A stretch of 64,000 nt of DNA from Halorhodospira halophila (GCF_016653405.1 NZ_NHSN01000016.1:1-64000), one strand, 5' to 3'; shown: positions 9,422 through 19,658, counted from the stretch's first letter. The notes: a model not told the origin generated them from the letters alone. Program-made: numbers and translations.

Positions 9422-9967
9422 CTATCGCAATCGTCGCCGCGCCGCCGGCGGGATGGCTGCAGGGGTGCCACCCTCGGTACCGGTTCCGGCCCAGTCACCG
9501 GCCTGCAGGCAGCCGGAAAGTTCCTGCAGCGCCTGGCGGTAGACCTGGCGCTTGAAGAAGATGACCTCGTCGACCGGATACCAGTAGTCGACCCAACGCC
9601 AGCGGTCAAACTCGGGACGCGGCACCCGGTCGACGCGCACCCGCTGCTCGTCGGCGAGCAGGCGCAGCAGGAACCAGATCTGTTTCTGCCCGATACACCG
9701 GCTGCCACGGCGCCGGATCATGCGGCGGGGCAGGCGGTAACGGAGCCAGCGGCGCGTCGCACCGAGCACGGCCACGTCCGAAGGCGTCAGGCCGATCTCC
9801 TCGCGCAGTTCGCGGTAGAGCGCCTCCAGCGGGGTCTCGTTGGCCTCGACCCCGCCCTGCGGGAACTGCCAGGCGTCTTCTCCGGCCCGCCGAGCCCATA
9901 GCACCTGGCCGTCGTCGTTGGCGACGATGATGCCGACATTGGGCCGAAAGCCGTCAGAATCGACCAC
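9422..9967 (-). CDS. rppH: RNA pyrophosphohydrolase (Nudix)
   Basis: Removes pyrophosphate from the 5' end of triphosphorylated mRNA, which triggers RNase E decay. The 181-residue protein carries a complete Nudix box ([20 protein letters not shown]), preceded by WQFPQGG, and the family C-terminal [10 protein letters not shown]. The start is GTG with GGGAGGCG upstream. The last 25 residues are Ala/Arg-rich. It is divergent from the HAD phosphatase gene and 11 bp upstream of ptsP. Confidence 0.95.
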   Translation of the reverse strand: MVDSDGFRPNVGIIVANDDGQVLWARRAGEDAWQFPQGGVEANETPLEALYRELREEIGLTPSDVAVLGATRRWLRYRLPRRMIRRRGSRCIGQKQIWFLLRLLADEQRVRVDRVPRPEFDRWRWVDYWYPVDEVIFFKRQVYRQALQELSGCLQAGDWAGTGTEGGTPAAIPPAARRRLR

Positions 9968-10099
9968 CCGGAGACGCCTCCCTACGCGGAAATTGCCGAT
10001 GTTATTCTTTCACAGGGGGTGCAACCCGGGCAACGTTGCCGCAGGGCCGGGCCCGCCTGATCCCCGCTCCCCACCCACCCGATAACCGGAGGAGGTGCA

Positions 10100-10783
10100 G
10101 TGTCCGTCGCCCTGTTCGACCTGGATAACACTTTGATCGCCGGTGACAGCGACAGCCTGTGGGGCGAGTACCTGGTAGCCCGCGGAGCCGTGGACAGCGA
10201 GGCCTTCGCCGAGACCCACCGGCGCTTCCACCAGGACTATATCGAGGGGCGACTGGATATCGACGCCTTCCTCGCCTTCGCCCTCAGCCCCCTGGCCGAG
10301 CACCCGGAGGAGCAACTGAACGCCTGGCGTGCCGACTTCGTCCGCGAGTGGATCGAGCCGCTGGTGCTGCCCGCCGCCGAGGCCTTGCTCGACGAGCACC
10401 GCCGCGCCGGGCACCGCCTGGCCATCGTCACCGCCACCAACCGCTTCGTCACCGCGCCCATCGCCGAGCGTCTGGGGGTTCCCACACTGCTGGCCACCGA
10501 GCCGGAGCGCCGCGACGGCCGCTACACCGGCCGCCACACCGGCACCCCGACCTTCCGCGAGGGCAAAATCCGGGTGGTCGACGCATGGCTGCGCGAGCGC
10601 GGGCTGGAGCGGGCCGAGAAGTGGTTCTACAGCGATTCGCTCAACGACCTCCCGCTGCTGCGTCATGTCGAGCACCCGGTGGCCGTGGATCCGGACGAGA
10701 CCCTACGCAGCGAGGCCCGGCGCAACGGCTGGCCCGTGCTGACCCTGCGCCAGACGGAGACGCCCGAGTGCTGCTCGGCCTGA
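10100..10783 (+). CDS. HAD-superfamily subfamily IB hydrolase (SerB-like phosphatase)
   Basis: Cytoplasmic phosphatase of the phosphoserine phosphatase-like group. In the 227-residue protein motif I is FDLDNTLI (nucleophile Asp and acid/base Asp), motif II lies in IVTATN, and motif III/IV is YSDSLNDLPLL. The substrate cannot be read from sequence; relatives include SerB- and CicA-like enzymes. The start is GTG with GGAGGAGG upstream. It overlaps the following LrgA-like gene by 16 nt, suggesting co-translation. Confidence 0.85.
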   Translation: MSVALFDLDNTLIAGDSDSLWGEYLVARGAVDSEAFAETHRRFHQDYIEGRLDIDAFLAFALSPLAEHPEEQLNAWRADFVREWIEPLVLPAAEALLDEHRRAGHRLAIVTATNRFVTAPIAERLGVPTLLATEPERRDGRYTGRHTGTPTFREGKIRVVDAWLRERGLERAEKWFYSDSLNDLPLLRHVEHPVAVDPDETLRSEARRNGWPVLTLRQTETPECCSA

Positions 10784-11139
10784 CCCTGCTGCTCGGGTTC
10801 CAGCTGCTCGGCGAGGTCATCGCCCGGCTCTTCGGCTTGCCGCTGCCCGGCCCGGTGATCGGCCTGGCCCTGCTGTTCGCCACGCTAATCGCCGTGGGCC
10901 GCGTCCCCACGGGGCTGCGCACCGCTGCCGAGGGGCTGCTGCGCTACCTGGCGCTGCTGCTCATCCCAGCGGGGGTGGGCATCCTCCTGCACCTGCCGCG
11001 GCTGCAGACGGACGCCGTGGCCATTACCGCGGCGCTGGTGGTCAGCACCGGGGTGGCGCTGGCCGTGACCGCGGCGCTGTTCCAGTGGCGCTGGCTGCGC
11101 CGCGGGCGCGCTGGTCGGGCGGAGGACGACGGTGACTGA
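10768..11139 (+). CDS. LrgA/CidA family membrane protein
   Basis: Holin-like small membrane protein that pairs with LrgB; in other bacteria such pairs affect autolysis or export small metabolites. The 123-residue protein has four hydrophobic segments and the family stretch LPLPGPVIGLALL. The start GTG at 10768 lies inside the end of the HAD gene, with GGAGAC upstream. It overlaps lrgB by 8 nt. Which of the LrgA and CidA functions applies cannot be told from sequence. Confidence 0.85.
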   Translation: MLLGLTLLLGFQLLGEVIARLFGLPLPGPVIGLALLFATLIAVGRVPTGLRTAAEGLLRYLALLLIPAGVGILLHLPRLQTDAVAITAALVVSTGVALAVTAALFQWRWLRRGRAGRAEDDGD

Positions 11140-11863
11140 GGATTTCCAGGACATCTGGGCCTTCCTGGCCGAGAGCCCGCTGCTGGGGCTCACGGTCACC
11201 TTGGTGGCGTTCCTGATCGGGCAGGCGCTCTGGCGACGGCTGGGCAACGCCCCGCTGGCCCACCCGGTACTGATCGCCACCGCCCTGCTCATCCCCTTCC
11301 TGCTGCTCACCGGCACCGACTACGACACCTATTTCGAAGGGGCTCAGTTCATCCACTTCCTGCTCGGCCCGGCCACCGTGGCCCTAGCCGTGCCGCTGTT
11401 CGATCAGCTGCCGCGCATCCGGGAACTGCTGCTGCCGATCACCGTCTCGGTGGTGGCCGGCAGCCTGGCCGCGGCGCTGTCGGCGGTGTGGGTGGGGGCG
11501 GCACTGGGCGCCTCGCGGGAGACCCTGCTGTCGCTGGCGCCCAAGTCGGTCACCTCGCCAATCGCCATGGGCATTGCCGAGCGGCTGGGCGGGCTGCCGT
11601 CACTGACCGCCGGTCTGGTGCTGATCACCGGCGCGCTGGGCTGTCTGATGGCACCACTGATCTTCCGCCTGCTGCGCATCCACGATGAGGCGGCACGCGG
11701 CCTGGCGCTGGGCCTGTCCGCCCACGGCTTCGGCACGGTGCAGGCGTTCAGCAGCAGCGCCGCGGCCGGGGCCTTCGCCGGCTTGGGCCTGGGGCTGGCC
11801 GGACTGGTGACCGCCTTCCTGCTGCCGGTGGCCCTGCCTTGGTTGGCGTCAGTCGGCGGCTGA
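11132..11863 (+). CDS. lrgB: LrgB/CidB family membrane protein
   Basis: Partner of LrgA-like proteins; related plant and bacterial members transport glycolate or other small acids. The 243-residue protein is highly hydrophobic, with the family signatures KSVTSPIAMGIAE, ITGALGCLMAPLIF and ARGLALGLSAHGFGTVQA. The start is GTG, with GGAGGACGAC upstream, within the LrgA-like gene. Its 3' end runs 15 nt into the 3' end of lnt on the other strand. Confidence 0.9.
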   Translation: MTEDFQDIWAFLAESPLLGLTVTLVAFLIGQALWRRLGNAPLAHPVLIATALLIPFLLLTGTDYDTYFEGAQFIHFLLGPATVALAVPLFDQLPRIRELLLPITVSVVAGSLAAALSAVWVGAALGASRETLLSLAPKSVTSPIAMGIAERLGGLPSLTAGLVLITGALGCLMAPLIFRLLRIHDEAARGLALGLSAHGFGTVQAFSSSAAAGAFAGLGLGLAGLVTAFLLPVALPWLASVGG

Positions 11864-13378
11864 GGCCCGCCGGCGCCGGGCGTACCAGCGCAGCCCACCG
11901 GGCAGCACCAGCGCGGCGGCGAGCAGCCCGAGCAGCGGTCCATCGCCGATGCGGGCGTAGGGGGTGACGCCGCTGCGCCGCTCCACCTCGGTAACCAGGG
12001 TGGCCACCTCGAACTGCGCCCGTCGCTCCACCACCCCACCGTCGGGACCGATCACCGCGGTGATCCCGGTGTTGGTGGCGCGCAGCATCCAGCGCCCGGC
12101 CTCGGCCGCGCGCATGCGCGCCTTCTGCAGGTGCTGATGGGGCGCCAACGAATCGCCAAACCAAGCGTCGTTGCTGACGTTCACCAGCAGATCCACCGCG
12201 CCCGCCGTGCGCCGCACGGCGACGGGGTAGGCCACCTCATAGCAGACCGTGGCGCCCAGGCGCAGGCGATCATCGACGGCCAGCGGCTCCGGGCGCGGCC
12301 CGGGGCTGTAGTCAGCCATCGGGGCGCCGAGGAAGTCGAGGCTCCGACCAAAGAGATCGCGGAACGGGACATACTCGCCGTAGGGGACCAAGTGGCGCTT
12401 GTGGTAGACATCGCGCTGCTCGCCGAGGACCACCACGCTGTTGTGCAACTGCCCGCCGTCCGGAGCCCACTCCCGGTAGGGGATGCCGAGCACCAGCGTC
12501 CCCCCGGCCTCGCGGACCCGCTCGGCGACCTGCTCCAGGTACGGCTGTACCGTATCGAAGCGACGCGGTATGGCGGTCTCCGGCCAGACCACCAGGTCCG
12601 CCCCGGCGTGCTCGGCGGTCAGCTCAGCGTAGCGGCTCTGGATGCGCTCGAGCTGCACCGGGTCCCACTTGATGTCCTGACTGAAGTTGCCCTGGATCAG
12701 CGCCGCGCGCACCGGCTCGCCTTGGGCCTCGGTCCACGGCCGGTCCGCTGCCAACCCGGCGGCGACCGCCGCCACAGCCAGCGCCGCCACGCTCGCCCCG
12801 CGCCGCCACCCGGGGGCCGTCACCAGCCACGCCGCGGCGCCGGCGAACAACACCAGCAGGGCGCTCAGCCCGAGCACACCGATCACCGGCGCCAGCCCGG
12901 CCAGCGGCGTGTCCAGGGCGGCGTAGCCGACGAACAGCCACGGGAACCCGGTGAACAGCCAGGTACGCAGCCACTCCACCGCCACCCACGCCGCCGGCAG
13001 GGTGACCAGCAGGCGCAGCCCGGGGCCGCGCCCCAAACCGCGCCCGAGGGCCACCGCCAGCATGGGGAACAGCGCCATAAAGGCGACGAACACCACGGTG
13101 ACCAGCCCCGAGAGCGCCGGACCGGCACCGCCGTAGTCATTGATGCTGACGAACACCCAGGAGACGCCGACGCCGAACTGCCCCAGACCGAAGGCGTAGC
13201 CGGCCTGCAGGGCGCGCCGACGCGGTGCCAGCGCGGCCACGGCAAAGAGCACCGCCGGGGCGAGCACCGCCAGCAGCGCCCAGTCCAGCGGCGCGAAGGC
13301 CAGCGGCAGCCCGGCTCCGGCCAGGCCAGCGGCGAACACCCCGGCGCGCCCGGCAGCGAGACGCTCAGCCGTCGTCAT
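11849..13378 (-). CDS. lnt: Apolipoprotein N-acyltransferase
   Basis: Inner-membrane enzyme that adds the third acyl chain to lipoproteins. The 509-residue protein has six to seven N-terminal membrane spans, then a periplasmic nitrilase-like domain with the Glu-Lys-Cys triad in VVWPETAIPRR, YHKRHLVPYGEY and VCYEVAYP, and a final C-terminal span. It starts 14 nt inside the end of corC, as the last gene of the miaB-phoH-ybeY-corC-lnt block. Its last codons overlap lrgB. Confidence 0.96.
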   Translation of the reverse strand: MTTAERLAAGRAGVFAAGLAGAGLPLAFAPLDWALLAVLAPAVLFAVAALAPRRRALQAGYAFGLGQFGVGVSWVFVSINDYGGAGPALSGLVTVVFVAFMALFPMLAVALGRGLGRGPGLRLLVTLPAAWVAVEWLRTWLFTGFPWLFVGYAALDTPLAGLAPVIGVLGLSALLVLFAGAAAWLVTAPGWRRGASVAALAVAAVAAGLAADRPWTEAQGEPVRAALIQGNFSQDIKWDPVQLERIQSRYAELTAEHAGADLVVWPETAIPRRFDTVQPYLEQVAERVREAGGTLVLGIPYREWAPDGGQLHNSVVVLGEQRDVYHKRHLVPYGEYVPFRDLFGRSLDFLGAPMADYSPGPRPEPLAVDDRLRLGATVCYEVAYPVAVRRTAGAVDLLVNVSNDAWFGDSLAPHQHLQKARMRAAEAGRWMLRATNTGITAVIGPDGGVVERRAQFEVATLVTEVERRSGVTPYARIGDGPLLGLLAAALVLPGGLRWYARRRRASAAD

Positions 13379-14240
13379 CGCCCTCGCTCCCCACGGGCAT
13401 GACCCGCAGCAGGTGGATGCGGCGCTGATCGGCGCGCAGGACGCGGAACTCGAAACCGGCGAAGACGATGCGCTCGCCGCGGCACGGCACGTGTCCGAAG
13501 CGCTGCGCCACCAGGCCGCCGACGGTGTCGAGGTCGTCCTCCTTGAGTCCGGCGGAGAGGGCCTCGTTGAACGCCTCGATGGGCGTGACCGCCTTGACGA
13601 TCCAGCTGCCGTCGTCACGGGCCAGGATGGGGGCATCCTCATCGAAGTCGTGCTCGTCGTCGATCTCGCCGACAATCTGCTCGATCACGTCCTCGATGGT
13701 GACGATCCCGGCCAGACCGCCATACTCGTCGACCACCACGGACATGTGGTTGCGGCTCTCGCGGAACTGCTTGAGCAGCGCATCGAGCCGCTTGCTCTCG
13801 GGGATGAACAGCACCGGGCGCAGGACCTCGCGCAGCCGGAAGCCGTTGTGCCCCTCCTCGTGGAAGAGGCGCAGCAGGTCCTTGGCCAGGAGGATCCCGA
13901 TGACGTCGTCCTTGCTCTCGCCGGTGACCGGGAAACGCGAGTAGCCGGTGCGCACGATGGTCGGCAGCAGGTCGCGCGGCTCGGCATCCCGGGCCACAGT
14001 GGTGACCTGGGAGCGGGGGATCATGATATCGCGGGCCTGGAGCTCGGAAACATGGAGCACGCCCTCGATCATGGACAGGGCGTCGGCGTCGAGCAGACCG
14101 AGCGACTGGCTGCGGCGCAGGTGCTCGACCAGCTCGTCCCGCGAGCGAGGTTCGGGCTGGGTCACCAGCCGGCGCAGGCGATCGCGCCACGAGACGCTCT
14201 CGCCAGCGCCGCTGCTACTGTTCGCTTCTCCGTCGGGCAT
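13365..14240 (-). CDS. corC: CorC/HlyC-type CBS-domain transporter-associated protein
   Basis: Cytosolic CBS-pair protein linked to Mg2+/Co2+ homeostasis. In the 291-residue protein the start MPDGEANSSSG at 14240 is followed by a Ser/Gly/Glu-rich N-terminus. Next come two CBS motifs (IMIPRSQVTTV to YSRFPVTGES, and VLFIPESKRLDALL to VVVDEYGGLAGIVTIEDV) and the C-terminal CorC_HlyC domain. It follows ybeY by 8 bp and overlaps lnt by 14 nt. Lack of N-terminal membrane spans argues for CorC rather than a YfjD-type transporter. Confidence 0.93.
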   Translation of the reverse strand: MPDGEANSSSGAGESVSWRDRLRRLVTQPEPRSRDELVEHLRRSQSLGLLDADALSMIEGVLHVSELQARDIMIPRSQVTTVARDAEPRDLLPTIVRTGYSRFPVTGESKDDVIGILLAKDLLRLFHEEGHNGFRLREVLRPVLFIPESKRLDALLKQFRESRNHMSVVVDEYGGLAGIVTIEDVIEQIVGEIDDEHDFDEDAPILARDDGSWIVKAVTPIEAFNEALSAGLKEDDLDTVGGLVAQRFGHVPCRGERIVFAGFEFRVLRADQRRIHLLRVMPVGSEGDDDG

Positions 14241-14248
14241 GACCTCTT

Positions 14249-14713
14249 TCAACGCTCTAGATAGGGGTCCGGCACCCCAAGCGCGGCGAGGAGGCGCCGC
14301 TCCTCGGCCTCCATCCGCTCGGCCTGCGCCGGCTCCTCGTGATCGTAGCCCAGCAGATGCAGGGCCCCGTGGACCACCATGTGCGCCCAGTGGTCCGCCT
14401 CCGGTTTGCCCTGTTCGCGGGCCTCTTGGGCCACCACCGGGGCGCAGAGGACCAGATCGCCGAGGATCTCTGCCGCTTCGGGAGGCAGGCCCGGCGGTAG
14501 CTCGCAGGGGAAGGAAAGCACGTTGGTGGGCTTGTCGCGCCCGCGATAGGCGTGGTTGAGCGCCCGGGACTCGTCCTCGTCGACGATGCGCACGGTGAGT
14601 TCGCCGCCGCGACCATGCGCATCGAGCACCGGCGCAAGCCAGCGCTGCACCTGCGCGGTGTCCGGCGCCGGCGTCCCGGCGACGTGCTGGAAGGCCAGCT
14701 CGAACTCGCTCAC
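14249..14713 (-). CDS. ybeY: Endoribonuclease YbeY (16S rRNA maturation)
   Basis: Single-strand-specific metallo-RNase involved in 16S rRNA 3'-end processing and ribosome quality control. The 154-residue protein has the zinc motif [11 protein letters not shown] (H-x3-H-x5-H) and the upstream TNVLSFP segment. The GTG start at 14713 overlaps the phoH stop codon (GTGA). This gene order with phoH and corC is the usual one. Confidence 0.96.
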   Translation of the reverse strand: MSEFELAFQHVAGTPAPDTAQVQRWLAPVLDAHGRGGELTVRIVDEDESRALNHAYRGRDKPTNVLSFPCELPPGLPPEAAEILGDLVLCAPVVAQEAREQGKPEADHWAHMVVHGALHLLGYDHEEPAQAERMEAEERRLLAALGVPDPYLER

Positions 14714-15783
14714 TTGCGTCCCTTGCCCGTACCCTGACCGCCGATCTGGCGACTCCGCGAATCGTACGCCTCGACGATGCGCTGCACCAGCGGGTGGCGG
14801 ACGACATCCGAGGCGGCGAAGAAGGTGAAGCTGACGCCATCCACCTCGTGGAGCACCTCGACCGCATCGCGCAGCCCGGAGGGCTTATCCGGCGGCAGGT
14901 CGATCTGGGTGACATCGCCGGTGACCACGGCTGTGGAGCCGAAGCCGATGCGCGTGAGGAACATCTTCATCTGCTCGACGGTGGCATTCTGCGCCTCGTC
15001 GAGGATCACGAAGGCGTGATTCAGGGTGCGCCCGCGCATGAACGCCAGGGGCGCGACCTCGATGACGTTGCGCTCGATCAGCCGGCTGACCCGTTCGAAG
15101 CCGAGCATCTCGAACAGGGCGTCGTAAAGCGGCCGCAGGTACGGATCGACCTTCTGCGCCATGTCACCGGGCAGGAAGCCGAGGCGCTCACCGGCCTCCA
15201 CCGCCGGGCGCACCAGGACCACCCGGCGCACTTCCTCGGCCTCCAGGGCCTCGACGGCGCACGCCACCGCGAGGAAGGTCTTGCCGGTGCCGGCGGGACC
15301 GATGCCGAAGCTCAGGTCGTTGTCGCGGATGCGCTGCACGTAGGCCCGCTGCCCGGGGCCGCGACCGCGCACGACGGTCTTGCGGGTGCGGATCGCCGCC
15401 GCCTCTTCGTCGCGCTCGTCGCGCCGCCGCTGCGCCGGCGCGCTGGCTTCGCTATTGGCCTCCCCATCGGCCTCCTCGTCCGGCTGCCCGGCCTCTTCGT
15501 GGAGCTCCTGCAGCCGCGCCTGCTGCAGATAGAGGTGCACGTCCTCCGGCTCGAGGTGCTGCGCGGCAGCGGCCTCGTAGAGTTCCTCAAGCACCTGCCG
15601 GGTGACGCGCACCGCCGTGTCCTCGCCGATGACACGGAAGCGATGCCCCTGGTTCTGGATCTCGACCGCCAGGCGCCGTTCGAGCTGGCGGAGGTTCTCG
15701 TCGAACTGCCCGCACAGCCGTGCCAGTCGTTCGTTGTCGGCCGGGGTCAGCTCGAGGTCGATAGCTTGCGGCCGGTCGCTCAC
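14710..15783 (-). CDS. phoH: PhoH-like ATPase (YbeZ)
   Basis: Cytoplasmic ATPase of the PhoH family, co-encoded with YbeY and thought to act with it in RNA metabolism. The 357-residue protein has Walker [12 protein letters not shown] and Walker [10 protein letters not shown], plus a KH-like N-terminal part. Between the N-terminal part and the ATPase there is an acidic insertion near residues 100-135 ([16 protein letters not shown]), rich in Glu/Asp as in halophilic proteins. The start is taken as GTG at 15783, four bases after the miaB stop. Confidence 0.94.
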   Translation of the reverse strand: MSDRPQAIDLELTPADNERLARLCGQFDENLRQLERRLAVEIQNQGHRFRVIGEDTAVRVTRQVLEELYEAAAAQHLEPEDVHLYLQQARLQELHEEAGQPDEEADGEANSEASAPAQRRRDERDEEAAAIRTRKTVVRGRGPGQRAYVQRIRDNDLSFGIGPAGTGKTFLAVACAVEALEAEEVRRVVLVRPAVEAGERLGFLPGDMAQKVDPYLRPLYDALFEMLGFERVSRLIERNVIEVAPLAFMRGRTLNHAFVILDEAQNATVEQMKMFLTRIGFGSTAVVTGDVTQIDLPPDKPSGLRDAVEVLHEVDGVSFTFFAASDVVRHPLVQRIVEAYDSRSRQIGGQGTGKGRK

Positions 15784-15787
15784 GCCG

Positions 15788-17212
15788 TCACCCGCCTGCG
15801 CCGACTGCTGCGTGCATGGCTTGTTCCTCCACAGAGACGACGCGCCCCCGCAGTGAGTGGGTGCGCGCGTCGGTGATCTCAACTTCGGCAAAGCGGCCGA
15901 TCCACGACGGATCACCCGGGAAGTTCACCACCCGGTTGCCCGAGGTGCGGCCACAGAGCTCGCTCGGGTCACGCCGGGACGGACCGTCGATCAGCACCGA
16001 CTGCTTGGTGCCGAGCAGTGCACGGGCGGCGGCACTCTGCTGGTCGTGCAGGCGAGCCTGCAGGCGCTGCAGCCAGGCGCGCTTGTCGGCCTCGGGGACC
16101 CCGTCGTGGAGCTCCGCAGCCGGCGTCCCCGGCCGCGGGCTGTAGACAAAGCTAAAAGCGCCGCCGTCGAAACCGACGCGATCGACCAGGGCCAGGGTCT
16201 CTTCGAACTCGGCCTCGGTCTCACCGGGGAAGCCGACGATCAGGTCGGTGGCGAGCACCAGCCCGGGACGGACGGCGCGGATCTCCTCGATCAGTGCCTC
16301 GTAGGCGGCAGCATCGTGGCCGCGCTTCATGAGCTTGAGGATGAGGTCTGAGCCGCTCTGCACCGGCAGGTGGAGAAAATCGGCCAGCTCGGGTACCTCG
16401 CGGTAGGCGTCGATGAGCCCGCTATGGAACTCCGCCGGGTGCGAGGTGGTGAACCGGATGCGGTCGATTCCCGGGATCCGCGCCACCGCCTCGATGAGCA
16501 GGCCCAGATCGGCCGGCTCGCCGTCGTCGAGGGCGCCGGCGTAGGCGTTGACGTTCTGCCCGAGCAGGTTGACCTCGCGCACCCCCTGCCCGGCGAGGCT
16601 GCGCACCTCGGCGAGGACGTCGGCCACCGGCCGACTGATCTCGTCGCCCCGGGTGTAAGGCACCACACAGAAGGAGCAATACTTGCTGCACCCCTCCATC
16701 ACCGAGACATACGCGGTAGGCCCCTCGGCCCGCGGCTGCGGCAGGTGGTCGAACTTCTCGATCTCGGGGAAGTCCGTGTCGACCTGTGCGCCCCCGCCGG
16801 CGCGCCGGCGCGCCAGCATCTGCGGCAGCCGGTGCAGGGTCTGCGGCCCGAAGACCAGGTCGACGAAGGGTGCGCGGCGCAGGATCTCGGCCCCCTCCTG
16901 GCTGGCCACACAGCCGCCGACGCCGATCAGCACCGAGGGGTTTTCCTGCTTGTAGCGCCGCCAGCGGCCGAGCTGCGAGAAGACTTTCTCTTGAGCCTTC
17001 TCGCGCACCGAGCAGGTATTGAGCAGCAGCAGGTCGGCCTCTTCGGGGCGCTCGACCCGGTGGGCGCCGGCCTGGCTGACCAGCACGTCGACCAGACGCT
17101 CGGCGTCGTAGTCGTTCATCTGGCAGCCCTGAGTCTCTACATAGACGCGCTCGCTCACCGTCTGCGCCACCTCGCGGTTTGCTCTCGCTTCACGGAATTC
17201 GTTTCCCGACAT
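15788..17212 (-). CDS. miaB: tRNA-2-methylthio-N6-dimethylallyladenosine synthase MiaB
   Basis: Radical-SAM methylthiotransferase that modifies A37 of tRNAs reading UNN codons. The 474-residue protein has the three N-terminal cluster cysteines in [16 protein letters not shown] and GVGGCVAS. The radical-SAM triad is in [17 protein letters not shown], and a C-terminal TRAM domain follows. The start at ATG 17212 is uncertain; an ATG five codons upstream (17227) is equally possible, and neither has a strong ribosome binding site. It heads the miaB-phoH-ybeY-corC-lnt run. Confidence 0.95.
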   Translation of the reverse strand: MSGNEFREARANREVAQTVSERVYVETQGCQMNDYDAERLVDVLVSQAGAHRVERPEEADLLLLNTCSVREKAQEKVFSQLGRWRRYKQENPSVLIGVGGCVASQEGAEILRRAPFVDLVFGPQTLHRLPQMLARRRAGGGAQVDTDFPEIEKFDHLPQPRAEGPTAYVSVMEGCSKYCSFCVVPYTRGDEISRPVADVLAEVRSLAGQGVREVNLLGQNVNAYAGALDDGEPADLGLLIEAVARIPGIDRIRFTTSHPAEFHSGLIDAYREVPELADFLHLPVQSGSDLILKLMKRGHDAAAYEALIEEIRAVRPGLVLATDLIVGFPGETEAEFEETLALVDRVGFDGGAFSFVYSPRPGTPAAELHDGVPEADKRAWLQRLQARLHDQQSAAARALLGTKQSVLIDGPSRRDPSELCGRTSGNRVVNFPGDPSWIGRFAEVEITDARTHSLRGRVVSVEEQAMHAAVGAGG

Positions 17213-17252
17213 TCTAGCTTTGGCCATGCGGCACGCCCAACGACCCCGACGG

Positions 17253-17753
17253 TCATCCGGCAAGTGGCGCGAACAGCGCCACGCTGGCGTACCACAGGGC
17301 CGCCGCGGCGGCGCCGGCGGCGACGTCGTCGGCCATGATCCCCAGCCCGCCGTGCAGGCGCCGGTCGAGCCAGCGGATGGGGCCGGGTTTGAGGGCGTCG
17401 AAGAGTCGGAAGAGCACGAACAGCAGCGCGGCGTCCACCCACACGGAAAACACCCCGAAGCCGGTGACCAGCGGCAATGCGGCCACCAGGTAGCCCCCCA
17501 CCTCGTCCCAGACAATGGCCGGGTGGTCGTGGACCCCGGCCTCCTCGGCCGCCCGGCCGCAGATCCAGACGCCGACGACGATCACCGCCAGGGTGACCAG
17601 CAGATAGAGGCTCAGCGGTGCGACATAGAGCAGCGCGAACAGCGGCAGCGCCGCCAGCGTGCCGAACGTCCCTGGCGCCCGCGGTGCCAAGCCAAGTCCG
17701 CCGGCGGTAGCGAGCCAGTGCAGGGGTCTACGCAGACGGAACGGTGTGTTCAA
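17253..17753 (-). CDS. pgpA: Phosphatidylglycerophosphatase A
   Basis: Membrane phosphatase making phosphatidylglycerol. In the 166-residue protein the family segment [12 protein letters not shown] sits near the N-terminus, [11 protein letters not shown] carries the acidic metal residues, and [16 protein letters not shown] and [10 protein letters not shown] are conserved; there are four spans. I place the start at TTG 17753, which overlaps the thiL stop (TTGA) and has CGGAGGG upstream. The longer frame to 17891 runs antisense-like through thiL and has no family support. Last gene of the riboflavin/nusB/thiL block. Confidence 0.92.
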   Translation of the reverse strand: MNTPFRLRRPLHWLATAGGLGLAPRAPGTFGTLAALPLFALLYVAPLSLYLLVTLAVIVVGVWICGRAAEEAGVHDHPAIVWDEVGGYLVAALPLVTGFGVFSVWVDAALLFVLFRLFDALKPGPIRWLDRRLHGGLGIMADDVAAGAAAAALWYASVALFAPLAG

Positions 17754-18724
17754 GAGCCCTCCGCGAAGTGGTCGTAGCCGCCGGGATCCAGGGCGCAGAC
17801 CACCCCGCCGGCGTCCACGCCGCGCAGCCCGGGCGTCTCCTCGACCGTGCCGATGCGCGTCACCGGGGTGGCGGCATGCTCGCGCAGGCAAGCCATCTCA
17901 TCCTCGCGCTCCACCGGCAAGGTGAAGCAGAGCTCGTAGTCATCGCCGCCGTGGAGCAGGTGGCGCAGATCCCCGCGCTCGTCGATGAAGGCCTGGGAGC
18001 GGGGCAGCGCCTCCAGCTCCAGAGTGCCCCCAACACCGCTCTCGTCGAGCACCCGCGACAGGTCGGCGGCCAGCCCGTCGGAGACGTCGATGGCCGCACT
18101 CGCCCGGCCGAGCAGGGCCGTCCCGGCCGCCACCCGCGGCTCGGGCCGGAACAGCCGCCCAGCCAGGTAGGCGGGGTCGCCGGCCAGGGGCGTCGCCTCC
18201 TCGCGCTCGAGCCACAGCTCCAGGCCGAGGGCCGCATCCCCCAGGGTGCCGGTGACCCAGATGCCGTCACCGGGCCGGGCACCGCCGCGACGCAGGCCGT
18301 GCTCGCCGGCGACCGAGCCGAGGGCGGTGACCGACACCGACAGCGGTCCGTGGGTGGTGTCACCCCCGACCAGGGCCACCCCGTGACGGTCGGCCAGCGC
18401 CTTGAAGCCAGCGCTGAAACGCTCTAGCCACTGCGGATCCTTCTCGGGCAGGGTCAGGGAGAGCAGGGCCCAGGCCGGCCGGGCACCGACGGCGGCCAGA
18501 TCGCTGAGATTGACCGCCAGCACCCGGTGGCCCAACGCCTCCGGCGGGATGTCCCCGGGAAAGTGAATGTCCTCGACCAGGGTGTCGCAGCAGGCGGCCA
18601 GCAGGCCGGTGTCGGTGTGCAGCAGGGCCGCGTCGTCGCCGACCCCGAGCGCGACCCCGTCACGCTGCGCGGTCAGGTCGTGGAAATAGCGCTGGATGAG
18701 CGCTGCCTCGCCTCCGCCGATCAC
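17750..18724 (-). CDS. thiL: Thiamine-monophosphate kinase
   Basis: Phosphorylates thiamine monophosphate to the active diphosphate. The 324-residue protein has the ATP and Mg motifs GVGDDAALL, VNLSDLAAVGARP, VGGDTTHGP and IDVSDGLAADL typical of ThiL. Start GTG 18724 overlaps the nusB stop (GTGA). The ribH-nusB-thiL-pgpA order is standard in gammaproteobacteria. Confidence 0.95.
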   Translation of the reverse strand: MIGGGEAALIQRYFHDLTAQRDGVALGVGDDAALLHTDTGLLAACCDTLVEDIHFPGDIPPEALGHRVLAVNLSDLAAVGARPAWALLSLTLPEKDPQWLERFSAGFKALADRHGVALVGGDTTHGPLSVSVTALGSVAGEHGLRRGGARPGDGIWVTGTLGDAALGLELWLEREEATPLAGDPAYLAGRLFRPEPRVAAGTALLGRASAAIDVSDGLAADLSRVLDESGVGGTLELEALPRSQAFIDERGDLRHLLHGGDDYELCFTLPVEREDEMACLREHAATPVTRIGTVEETPGLRGVDAGGVVCALDPGGYDHFAEGS

Positions 18725-19188
18725 TGCCGATTCCCTCGCCCGGGTTTGCGCTCGCCCCGCTCGGCGGCGCGCAGCCCCACGGTGGCGCCGAAGCGGTCGA
18801 GCACGCCGTTGATGTAACGGTGCGACTGGTCGGCGCCGAAGCGGCGCGCCAGCTCCACCGATTCGTCGATGACCACGCGGTAGGGCACCTCCAGGCGCTC
18901 GGACAGCTCGTAGGCGCCGAGGCGCAGGATCGAGCGCTCCACCGGATCGAGCTGCGCCAGGGGCCGGTCGAGCAGCGCCGAAAGCTGCTCGTCGAGCTCC
19001 GCAGCACGGTCCGTGATGGCGTAGATCAGTTCGCGGAAGTAGGCCACGTCGATGTCACCGAGGCCGGCGGCGAGGAACTGCCGCTCGATGTCCTCGGCCG
19101 ACGCGCCGGTGACCGCGTACTGGTAGAGCGCCTGGACGAGCTTGGAACGCGCCCGGGAGCGGCGCTTGCCTTCGCCTGAAGCCGCCAT
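18721..19188 (-). CDS. nusB: Transcription antitermination factor NusB
   Basis: RNA-binding antitermination factor that works with NusE on rRNA operons. The 155-residue protein has the family segments RSRARSKLVQALYQ, LDPVERSILRLGAYEL, PYRVVIDESVELA and INGVLDR. Its start codon overlaps the TAA of ribH by one base, so the two are translationally coupled. Confidence 0.96.
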   Translation of the reverse strand: MAASGEGKRRSRARSKLVQALYQYAVTGASAEDIERQFLAAGLGDIDVAYFRELIYAITDRAAELDEQLSALLDRPLAQLDPVERSILRLGAYELSERLEVPYRVVIDESVELARRFGADQSHRYINGVLDRFGATVGLRAAERGERKPGRGNRQ

Positions 19189-19658
19189 TACGCCTCGAGC
19201 TGCCGCATCAGATCGACCATCTCCAGGGCCGAGAGCGCCGCCTCGGCGCCCTTGTTGCCGGCCTTGGTCCCGGCGCGCTCAATGGCCTGCTCGACGGTCT
19301 CGACGGTGAGAACCCCGTAGGAGACCGGCACGCCGGAGCCCATCATGGCCTGGGCAACGCCCTTGGTGCACTCGGCGGCCACGTACTGGTGGTGGTCGGT
19401 GCCGCCGCGAATGACGGCGCCGAGGGCAATCACCGCATCAGCGCGACCGGCGTCGGCCACGCGCTGGACCGCCAGCGGCAGCTCGAAGGAACCGGGCACG
19501 CGGATCAGCTCCAGATGCTCCTCCGGGACGCCGTGGCGCCGCAGGGTGTCGGCGGCGCCGTCGATCAGCCGATCGACGATGAGATCGTTGAAGCGCGCCG
19601 CCACGAGGGCGAACCGCGCGTCCTGCAGCGCGACGAGTTGTCCTTCGGTTACTTGCAT
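19188..19658 (-). CDS. ribH: 6,7-dimethyl-8-ribityllumazine synthase
   Basis: Penultimate step of riboflavin synthesis, joining the RibB product with the pyrimidine from RibD. The 156-residue protein carries [10 protein letters not shown], the substrate-binding [11 protein letters not shown], and [15 protein letters not shown] with the catalytic His pair region. It lies 96 bp downstream of the ribB-type gene, a gap with an A/T-richer stretch but no clear hairpin. Confidence 0.96.
   Translation of the reverse strand: MQVTEGQLVALQDARFALVAARFNDLIVDRLIDGAADTLRRHGVPEEHLELIRVPGSFELPLAVQRVADAGRADAVIALGAVIRGGTDHHQYVAAECTKGVAQAMMGSGVPVSYGVLTVETVEQAIERAGTKAGNKGAEAALSALEMVDLMRQLEA

Noticed and set aside
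7122-9542. An 806-codon open frame on the + strand opposite ptsP and rppH
   Set aside because: It is the antisense shadow of two clear genes in GC-rich DNA; its His/Gln/Asp-rich translation has no domain pattern.
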